A DNA stretch of 33,145 nt, from positions 1 to 33,145 of IMG/VR virus record IMGVR_UViG_3300042922_000471; one strand, 5' to 3'. The notes below the pieces were generated by a model, which did no database searches, was not told the origin of the DNA, and worked only from the letters and a program-made list of their open reading frames with translations. Both the position numbers and the translations under genes were made by a program. Below are positions 27,016 through 33,145 of the stretch, piece after piece. Origin of the DNA: a virus. Position 1 is the first letter of the stretch; every line of letters starts with the position of its first letter.

Positions 27016-27371
27016 ACGTGAAAAAAGATAAACCAGGAGAATCAGCCGGGCCGAATGCCGGAACACTCGATATTTTGCCTGAAGGAGAAGTGGTATTTCC
27101 AAAGGGAGAGGGCGAAGTTCCAATTTCGGAGCCGGATAAAGCCGTTACTCGGATTTACCTGGGGCCGAATCTCCGCGCAGGCCGCCTGCTGCAGTCTACC
27201 GTATTCCGGGGAGGTACTCCGGCCTATTTGCAGCCTCTGCTCGACGAGTTGCCGGACGTAGCGGCTCTGATTGTACCTGTGGACGAAATATCAGATGTAC
27301 AGGCACGTATCGCCCGGACCGGTACGCCGGAATATGGGGCCTATAACGCAATACTGAAAGGAGGGTTTTAG
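27012..27371 (+). CDS. tail-region protein of unknown function
   Basis: TTG 27012 overlaps the previous stop (TTGA) and follows GGAGGGA; GTG 27018 is an alternative. The 119-residue product has a conserved block TRIYLGPNLRAGRLLQSTVFRGGTPAYLQPLLDELPDVAALIVPVDEI. Small proteins of this kind lie just before the sheath gene in many myoviruses of Bacillota. The function is not known to me. Confidence 0.6.
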   Translation: MNVKKDKPGESAGPNAGTLDILPEGEVVFPKGEGEVPISEPDKAVTRIYLGPNLRAGRLLQSTVFRGGTPAYLQPLLDELPDVAALIVPVDEISDVQARIARTGTPEYGAYNAILKGGF

Positions 27372-27374
27372 ACG

Positions 27375-28820
27375 ATGGCATTCAAACACGGTGTTTCAAT
27401 CATTGAGCAAGCCACATCTGTACTCGCACCGACAGAAGCGACAAGCGGTATTCCGTTTGCCGTGGGTACGGCGCCGGTAAATTTGGCGACAGCCCCGGTA
27501 GCGGTGAATACCCCGGTGCTTGTATATACCTATGCCGAGGCGGTAGCTGCGCTCGGGTATTCGGATAATTGGGAGGATTACACGCTCTGCGAGCTGATTT
27601 ACTCGCATTTTGCGTTATATGCCAAATCTCCGATGATCCTGGTCAATGTCCTTGACCCAGCGACCAATAAAACGGCGGTTGCGCCCGCGACATTGCCGGT
27701 CAGCAACCGGGTGGCAACCCTGGCGGTAGACGGCGTGTTGCTCCCGTCCATCGTTGTGAAATCTTCGGATGGAGTAACCACGTACAGCAAAACTACTGAC
27801 TACACGGCAGCCTTTGACGAGGACGGCCATGTAATGATTACAACCAAGTCCACCGGAGTAATCGGCGGCAGCGTTGCGCAGCTGCAGGTAGGTTACGACA
27901 AGCTGAATCCTTCGGCTGTGGATGCTGATGACATCATTGGTGGCGTGACTCAAGACGGAGCTTACACCGGCTTTGAACTGATTAACCAGGCTTACCCTCG
28001 CTTTGGCGTCCTGCCGGACCTGCTACTTGCTCCAGGCTGGTCGCACTTGCCGACGGTTGCGGCAGTCATGAAGGCTAAAGCCGGAAACATCAACGGTAAT
28101 TTCAAAGCTATGGCTCTCACGGACCTTGATCCGGAGCAGGCCTATACGGATGCGGGAGCCTGGAAGTCAAATAACAGCTATACAGGCCCCCTGCAGATTG
28201 TGACGTACCCCATGCTGACCCTGGGGGAGCGGCTGTTTCATTACTCCTCGCAGTTGGCCGGGGTCATTGCTACAACGGATGCGGCCAATGGCGGGATTCC
28301 ATTCGCTTCCCCGTCCAACAAACCATTGCAGGCAGACGGTACGGCGCTGGCGGACGGAGCCGCCTTGTATCTCGGCGCAGATCAGGCGAGCTACTTGAAC
28401 AGCCTGGGTATCACGACAGCCTTGAATCTCGGAACAAGTGGCTGGAAGTCATGGGGCAATAGCACCGGGGCGTTCCCGGCCAATACGGATCCGAAGGACA
28501 GTTTCATTCCGATACGCCGGATGTTTAACTGGATTGGCAATAGCGTCATTCTGACGTATATGCAGAAGGTTGACGATCCAATGAATAAACGGCTGATTAC
28601 AACCATTACGGACAGCCTGAACATTTGGCTGAATGGTTTGACCAGTTCAGGCGCTCTGCTGGGTGGACGGGTGGAATTTAACGATTCTGAAAACCCCGTC
28701 ACAGATCTGATGGCAGGCAAACTCACTTTCCATTTGCATATCACACCGCCAGGTCCGGCACAAGAAATATCATTCCTCTTGGAATACGACACATCATATC
28801 TGACCGCGCTGTTCGCGTAG
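27375..28820 (+). CDS. tail sheath protein
   Basis: The 481-residue protein starts AFKHGVSIIEQATSVLAPTEATSGIPFAVGTAPVN, a typical sheath N-terminus, and has the C-terminal sheath domain (GWKSWGNSTGAFPANTD, then PIRRMFNWIGNSVILTYMQKVDDPMNKRLITTITDSLNIWLNGL). It is the contractile part of the tail, the sign that this is a myovirus. A strong AAAGGAGG precedes it. Confidence 0.95.
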   Translation: MAFKHGVSIIEQATSVLAPTEATSGIPFAVGTAPVNLATAPVAVNTPVLVYTYAEAVAALGYSDNWEDYTLCELIYSHFALYAKSPMILVNVLDPATNKTAVAPATLPVSNRVATLAVDGVLLPSIVVKSSDGVTTYSKTTDYTAAFDEDGHVMITTKSTGVIGGSVAQLQVGYDKLNPSAVDADDIIGGVTQDGAYTGFELINQAYPRFGVLPDLLLAPGWSHLPTVAAVMKAKAGNINGNFKAMALTDLDPEQAYTDAGAWKSNNSYTGPLQIVTYPMLTLGERLFHYSSQLAGVIATTDAANGGIPFASPSNKPLQADGTALADGAALYLGADQASYLNSLGITTALNLGTSGWKSWGNSTGAFPANTDPKDSFIPIRRMFNWIGNSVILTYMQKVDDPMNKRLITTITDSLNIWLNGLTSSGALLGGRVEFNDSENPVTDLMAGKLTFHLHITPPGPAQEISFLLEYDTSYLTALFA

Positions 28821-28833
28821 AAAGGAGTTAAAC

Positions 28834-29352
28834 ATGCCACAAGTACCTGAAAGATTAGCAGGCTATAGCGTGTTCAGAGACGGAACGGAGCGGGTCGGCA
28901 CAGCTGACATTGAACTTCCGAGCTTGGAGTCCATGAGCGATACCGTTTCCGGAGCAGGAATTGCGGGTGAGGTGGAAAGCCCGACGATTGGTTTCTATAG
29001 TAGCCTGGGTGTGACCTTGAACTTCCGGACCTTGGATGTTCCAATGATCCGGCTCGCTGCCCCAAAAGCCCATGCTCTGGATTTCAGAGGGGCGCAGCAG
29101 GCGTATAACTCGACCACCGGTGAATACGAAAGTATCCCGGTACGGGTAAGCGTGCGTGCGGTACCAAAGAATACCACGTTGGGAAATTTTGAAGTCAATG
29201 CGGGTACCGGAAGCTCCATCGAAATGGAGTGCAATTATCTGCTGATCTTTATCAATAATGTAAAAATGCTCGAGCTCGACAAATTTAATAACATCTGCTG
29301 GATAGATGGAGTCGATTACCTGGCTCAGTACAGACAGCACTTGGGATTGTGA
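28834..29352 (+). CDS. major tail tube protein (P2 FII-type)
   Basis: The 172-residue protein follows the sheath gene by 13 nt, with AAAGGAG upstream. It has the pattern of contractile-tail tube proteins: RLAGYSVFRDGTERVGTADIELPSLESMSDTVSGAGIAGEVESPTIG and NYLLIFINNVKMLELDKFNNICWIDGVDYL at the end. It stacks as the inner tube through which DNA passes. Confidence 0.92.
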   Translation: MPQVPERLAGYSVFRDGTERVGTADIELPSLESMSDTVSGAGIAGEVESPTIGFYSSLGVTLNFRTLDVPMIRLAAPKAHALDFRGAQQAYNSTTGEYESIPVRVSVRAVPKNTTLGNFEVNAGTGSSIEMECNYLLIFINNVKMLELDKFNNICWIDGVDYLAQYRQHLGL

Positions 29353-29363
29353 GGGATTAAATC

Positions 29364-29684
29364 ATGCCAACAACCGAAAAAAATACTTCCGTGGAGGCCG
29401 ACGAGCACGTTTATACGCTCAGTCGGCCTTATGTGTTTGAAGATGTAGAATACAAGTTCTTGAATTTGGATTTTGAATCTCTGTTTGGAGATGATCTGCT
29501 GAAGATCAACGCCCGATTCGATGCGGAAGCGAAGAACTTTTCCTTTGTGAAAGCTCTCTCGCTGGCGTATCAACTTGAAGTGGCAGCTGCTGCTGCAAAG
29601 GTTCCTGTTCAGTTCTTCAATAGATTGCCAGCGAAAGACGTGCAAAGAATCGGCCAGAGGGCGCAGAATTTTTTGCTCGTTTAG
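29364..29684 (+). CDS. tail assembly chaperone, short form
   Basis: The 106-residue protein (SVEADEHVYTLSRPYVFEDVEYKFLNLDFESLFGDDLLKINARF) has the pattern of gpE/gp41-type tail assembly chaperones, located between tube and tape measure as always. It would coat the tape measure protein while the tube is built. Its gene ends in a slippery heptamer, three codons before the stop, from which a longer form is made. Confidence 0.85.
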   Translation: MPTTEKNTSVEADEHVYTLSRPYVFEDVEYKFLNLDFESLFGDDLLKINARFDAEAKNFSFVKALSLAYQLEVAAAAAKVPVQFFNRLPAKDVQRIGQRAQNFLLV

Positions 29685-29878
29685 GCCTGGCAGACAAACA
29701 AGGCCCGCGCAAGCTGAAAAAGCTGGCTGCGGGCCTTTCTTCTGCATATTTCACTCCAATTCCGTTTTGGCTTAACATGCCGCCGAGAGAAATGTACGAG
29801 TGGATTGAGGATGCCAATGAAATGGCGAAGGAACGGGATAAACCTCAGCAGCAAAAGCCAAAGCGGAAAAAGAGGTGA
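29364..29878 (+). CDS. tail assembly chaperone, -1 frameshifted long form
   Basis: A TTTTTTG heptamer (29669-29675) is in the correct phase (T-TTT-TTG) for -1 frameshifting. After the slip the frame continues ARLGLADKQGPRKLKKLAAGL, then FTPIPFWLNMPPREMYEWI, to TGA 29876-29878: 104 + 67 = 171 residues. The FW-LP-EM--W pattern is the known hallmark of E'-type extensions. A hairpin (GGCCCGC/GCGGGCC, 29702-29708 with 29729-29735) lies 26 nt downstream; it is further away than usual for a stimulator. No start codon with a ribosome site was found for the extension, so a frameshift is the only good way to express it. Confidence 0.85.
29669..29675 (+). promoter_or_regulatory. -1 programmed ribosomal frameshift site
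   Basis: TTTTTTG in phase T-TTT-TTG is a classic slippery heptamer, three codons before the stop of the short chaperone. It brings the ribosome into the frame of the downstream extension. Confidence 0.85.
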
Positions 29879-29886
29879 AGTAGCTC

Positions 29887-32748
29887 ATGGCAGGCAAAGA
29901 GTACAAAATAGCGTTTGAATTGCAGGCAAAGCTTGAATCTAGTTATAACACGGTGACGCACAAGGTTCTGGATAACCTTGAAAAGATCAACGATACCGCT
30001 CGCGCCATTGAGGCGATTCGCATTTCCGGAGATATGGTCCGTCCATTACGAGAAGGGCTTCAGGCAACGGAGCGGGAGTTTGATCAGTTGCGCCGGATGC
30101 CGCGGATTGATGGCATCTTTACTGAAACCGTCAAAGAACTCAAAGAAGCGGTCAAGGAATCTGCACAACTCGCCCGTAACCTGCAGGAGATTGCCCGGAT
30201 CCGGATGCCGTCGAATATGTTCGGTAATGACCTGCAGCGGTATACCCGGGATATGCAGGATCTCGAGCGCCGCATGCGGGAGATTAACGACATCCAAGGA
30301 CCGCAACCAGGTGAAGGCGGAGGCGGCGGAGGCGGTGGTGAAGGCGACGGAGGAAGTTCCGGGGTGTGGGCGCTCGGCGGAGCTGCACTTGCCGGGGGGA
30401 TAGGCGTTGCTGCTATAGCTGGGCTTGGGTTGGCCGGCCATGCAGTATTCTCTTTTTCAGAAGAATATCAAGAAGCGATGAACCAAATCCAATCTGCTAC
30501 CGGTGCAACATCTCAACAAATGGAAGGATTTAGCGACATCGCAGAGCATCTCTATAACCAGAACATGGGCGAAAGTTTTTATGATATTGCCGAGTCTTTA
30601 AGCGTCGTCAGACAGGTGACCAAACAATCCGGCCAAGATCTGGAGGATGCGACCCGTAATGGGATGATATATGCGGATGTCTTTGGGGAGGAGATCGCTG
30701 AATCCACCAAAGCAGCAGATACGATGATGCGAAACTTTGGGATCACTTCGACCGAGGCCTACAACCTGTTAGCCCAAGGCGCTCAAAAAGGCCTGAACAA
30801 ATCCGGTGAGCTGCTGGATACCGCGAATGAGTACAGCGGATATTTTGCTAAACTTGGATTTTCAGCCAATGGGATGTTTGATACCTTCGCGGCCGGTCTT
30901 GATGCCGGTGCCTTCAACCTCGATAAGGTAGGGGACGGGATTAAAGAATTTGGTATACGTACCAAAGATGGTTCAAAAGCGTCTTTGGAAGCATATAAAG
31001 CGATCGGGCTAAATGGAGCTAAAATGACAGCAGAATTTGCTGCTGGCGGAAAGACAGCACAGGAGGCCTTTTTAGAAACGACAAAAGCAATCGCGGCCAT
31101 TAAAGACCCCTTTATTCAAAATCAAGCGTCAGTTCAATTGTTTGGTACACAGGCAGAGGATTTGGAAGCCCGGGTTATTAAAGCATATGCCAATGTGCAA
31201 AGTCAGTTTGATATGACTAAAAACACCATGGATGAGATAAACAAGGTCAAATACAACACCATCGGGCAGGCTTTTGGGAGTATTGGCCGTACCCTGCAGA
31301 CGTCGCTCATACTTCCGATTTCCAAGCACCTGTTACCTATGTTTTCAGGATTGGCAGGGAAAATGACGGAATGGGTTCCTGCGGTTGTTGGAGCTTTTGG
31401 AAAAGTGGGCGGAGCTTTTAAAGAAGCGATTGAATCTGTCCAACATTTTATGAAAAACGGGTTTGGTGACGGGATGGAAGGAGCCAGTGTGAATTTTCTG
31501 ACTTCATTAGGTGTCGACTCAGATACAGCAGAAGTAATCATTCTGCGCCTTTCATCAATTTACAAAACGTTCGCAGGTACAATTAGTAATATCAAGAAAT
31601 TATTCAGTGGAGAAGTCAATGTAGCCGGAATGTTTGGGTTCAAAAAGAAGGACATGAAGGGCATCACATCAGGTTTCAAGGATATTGTCGGTGGACTCAT
31701 GGGCTATTGGGCGGATTTCGGCAAGAATCTGCTTGAATTGTGGCCGAACATCAGAGGGATATTCATCTCTTTGGGAACAATCGTCAAAACCGTTGCTCCG
31801 ATAGTGGGGGCGCTGGTAACAACCGCCGTCGCAGGATTCAAGGCGATATATAACGCCGTGCTCCCGATTGCGACTTACCTTGCAGGAAAAATGTGGCCTA
31901 TCGTGCAGAACATCTTCAATTTCCTCAGCACCCAGGCATTCCCGCAGGTTGCCCGGTTAATTGCTGCCCTTATGCCGCAAATCATGGGCATTGCTTCCAA
32001 GGTGCAGGAAGCGTTCGGCGCTATCGGTGGATGGATCAGTCGGACGTTTGAAGCACTGAAGCCTACGCTGGATAACCTGTTCGCAACCTTCGAATTTGTT
32101 TGGGGAGCGATTAAAATCGTGATATCCAATGCCATTGATGCGATCGGCGGCGTAATCAGCGGTCTCCTGACTTCACTGGGCGGAATCATCGACTTTGTTA
32201 CCGGCGTGTTTAGCGGAGACTGGGGCAAGGCATGGCAGGGTATTCGGGAGGTGTTTGAAGGAATATTTACCGGCATTGGGGCTGTTCTTGTATTTCCAAT
32301 TAACGTGGCTGTCGATGCCATAAACGCAGCCATTCGAGGGATTAATAAAATTAAATTTGATATTCCTGACTGGGTTCCTGGCATGGGCGGGGATACATTC
32401 GGCTTTGACATACCGACAATCCCGCATGTCGGCGGTTATGCGAATGGCGGCTATGTGGACAGTCCAGAACTGGCGTGGATAGGCGAGGGACGTTCGCCGG
32501 AATGGATTATCCCCGAAAACAATTCAGCTCGATCTCAGGCTCTCCTGCAGGCTGCAAACCGCAGTATGGGAGGCGGAGACGCTGGCGGGACCACCATTGG
32601 GGATTTCATCTATAAGCCAGTATTCAATTTCTATGGTCCAGCGGATCAGGAAGCTGTACAGAAGATGGAGCAGCGGAACCAGCAGGAGTTCGGGAAGCAG
32701 TTTGCAGATTATAAACGTCAGGCTATGAGAAGGAGCCTATCGACATGA
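29887..32748 (+). CDS. tail tape measure protein
   Basis: The 953-residue protein starts with charged helices (about 1-135), then a Gly-rich linker (about 138-158) and a hydrophobic stretch (about 160-190, ALGGAALAGGIGVAAIAGLGLAGHAVF). Residues about 195-440 match the phage minor tail/TP901 tape-measure domain (YQEAMNQIQSATGATSQQM onward), and further hydrophobic helices follow (about 630-700). The C-terminal YANGGYVDSPELAWIGEG segment is also typical. By the usual rule of about 0.15 nm per residue the tail would be near 140 nm (inference). The gene follows the frameshifted chaperone by 8 nt and overlaps the LysM gene by 4 nt. Confidence 0.95.
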   Translation: MAGKEYKIAFELQAKLESSYNTVTHKVLDNLEKINDTARAIEAIRISGDMVRPLREGLQATEREFDQLRRMPRIDGIFTETVKELKEAVKESAQLARNLQEIARIRMPSNMFGNDLQRYTRDMQDLERRMREINDIQGPQPGEGGGGGGGGEGDGGSSGVWALGGAALAGGIGVAAIAGLGLAGHAVFSFSEEYQEAMNQIQSATGATSQQMEGFSDIAEHLYNQNMGESFYDIAESLSVVRQVTKQSGQDLEDATRNGMIYADVFGEEIAESTKAADTMMRNFGITSTEAYNLLAQGAQKGLNKSGELLDTANEYSGYFAKLGFSANGMFDTFAAGLDAGAFNLDKVGDGIKEFGIRTKDGSKASLEAYKAIGLNGAKMTAEFAAGGKTAQEAFLETTKAIAAIKDPFIQNQASVQLFGTQAEDLEARVIKAYANVQSQFDMTKNTMDEINKVKYNTIGQAFGSIGRTLQTSLILPISKHLLPMFSGLAGKMTEWVPAVVGAFGKVGGAFKEAIESVQHFMKNGFGDGMEGASVNFLTSLGVDSDTAEVIILRLSSIYKTFAGTISNIKKLFSGEVNVAGMFGFKKKDMKGITSGFKDIVGGLMGYWADFGKNLLELWPNIRGIFISLGTIVKTVAPIVGALVTTAVAGFKAIYNAVLPIATYLAGKMWPIVQNIFNFLSTQAFPQVARLIAALMPQIMGIASKVQEAFGAIGGWISRTFEALKPTLDNLFATFEFVWGAIKIVISNAIDAIGGVISGLLTSLGGIIDFVTGVFSGDWGKAWQGIREVFEGIFTGIGAVLVFPINVAVDAINAAIRGINKIKFDIPDWVPGMGGDTFGFDIPTIPHVGGYANGGYVDSPELAWIGEGRSPEWIIPENNSARSQALLQAANRSMGGGDAGGTTIGDFIYKPVFNFYGPADQEAVQKMEQRNQQEFGKQFADYKRQAMRRSLST

Positions 32749-32948
32749 TCTATACCACAGTACAAGGAGATACCTGGGATGGTATCTCTTTTAAAGTTTA
32801 TGAGCAGGCAAGCCTTATGACGCTGCTGATCAACGCTAATCCGGAGTATGTTTCGACTGTCGTGTTTTCTGGTGGTGTCATTCTGACAGTGCCGGAAAAG
32901 CCGGCAGACGCTGCCGATACGCTGCCGCCGTGGCGGAGGGAGGATTAA
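32745..32948 (+). CDS. LysM tail protein (gpX-like)
   Basis: The 67-residue protein is a single LysM-like unit: YTTVQGDTWDGISFKVYEQASLMTLLINANPEYVSTVVFSGGVILTVPE. Such gpX proteins are baseplate/tube-cap components next to the gpD hub in P2- and Mu-like tails. It overlaps the tape measure stop by 4 nt, and the next gene starts 1 nt after it. Confidence 0.88.
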   Translation: MIYTTVQGDTWDGISFKVYEQASLMTLLINANPEYVSTVVFSGGVILTVPEKPADAADTLPPWRRED

Positions 32949-32949
32949 C

Positions 32950-33145
32950 GTGGAGAACATGCAGGACGCACGCAGGGCGGTGCTAGTGATCACGTACAAC
33001 GGCAAGGACATTACCACTGATCTCGCCAAGTCGCTGATTGACTTTTCTTATAACGATGCAGCGCCGGGGGATGCGGATGATATTGCTATTAATCTCGAAG
33101 ACCGGGCGTTGAATTGGTCCGGTCCCTGGTCTCCGGTGGAAGGCG
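32950..33145 (+). CDS. baseplate hub protein (late control gpD/XkdQ-like), cut by window edge
   Basis: GTG 32950 has GGAGG upstream, 1 nt after the LysM stop. The 65 visible residues (ARRAVLVITYNGKDITTDLAKSLIDFSYNDAAPGDADDIAINLED) are the N-terminus of the gpD/XkdQ hub family, which sits at the tail tip. The rest lies beyond the right edge, where baseplate and fibre genes are expected before the endolysin at the left edge of this window, if the genome is circular. Confidence 0.8.
   Translation, partial: MENMQDARRAVLVITYNGKDITTDLAKSLIDFSYNDAAPGDADDIAINLEDRALNWSGPWSPVEG

Noticed and set aside
1-33145. CRISPR arrays, insertion sequences, restriction or toxin-antitoxin systems
   Set aside because: No repeat-spacer pattern, transposase, methylase or nuclease signature was seen on either strand.

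Overview
The window is almost entirely temperate bacteriophage DNA. The host is very probably a Gram-positive Bacillota, most likely a Paenibacillus/Brevibacillus-type bacterium (inference). The reasons are strong AGGAGG-type ribosome sites, frequent GTG/TTG starts, an ArpU-type late regulator, an SPP1-like initiator/loader/helicase set, a SigB/SigF-like sigma factor, an LLH-type holin and extended -10 promoters. Gene order and families indicate a myovirus that joins a lambda-type head (gpA-type terminase, gpW, lambda portal, S49 protease, gpD, gpE, gpFII, gpZ) to a contractile tail (sheath, tube, frameshifted chaperone, tape measure, LysM protein, gpD-like baseplate hub).

Layout: 1-1031 is the end of the late operon (endolysin C-terminus, holin, terminator). 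1030-2812 is a non-late region with a membrane-anchored protein, a small ORF and two divergent XRE regulators. 2790-3070 is an apparently intact attP: a 46-bp tRNA-Gly(UCC) 3' core flanked by paired GGTGTCC repeats. 3044-4469 (minus) is a tyrosine integrase preceded by a separate small protein that copies its arm-binding domain. 4567-5282 is the CI/Cro-type switch with an operator cluster. 5316-8976 is an early region of small genes, several of which look like tandem duplicates. 8985-12037 is replication (DUF4373/DnaD-like initiator, G39P-like loader, DnaB helicase). 12042-16141 carries a phage sigma factor with an extra C-terminal domain, small membrane peptides, a lipoprotein and the ArpU-type late regulator.

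16142-16718 has no protein gene. It holds four phased 11-bp repeats, an extended -10 promoter, a heavily base-paired RNA of about 400 nt ending in a tRNA-like cloverleaf with an oversized arm, and an intrinsic terminator. This is the most unusual part of the window. 16719-18249 has small conserved proteins, 18250-18449 is the presumed cos region, and 18450-33145 is the head and tail operon, running off the right edge in a baseplate hub gene.

How it works together: the CI-like protein and Cro-like protein compete at 4939-4998 to choose lysogeny or lytic growth; integrase recombines attP with host tRNA-Gly; the initiator, loader and helicase start replication; the sigma factor and ArpU protein are the likely activators of the late operon, whose repeats and promoter lie just after arpU. 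Because phage lysis genes and integrase lie on opposite sides of one attP-like core with no host DNA or 5' tRNA half between them, the window is best read as a circular/free phage genome (or a junction between tandem prophages) rather than one end of a single integrated prophage.
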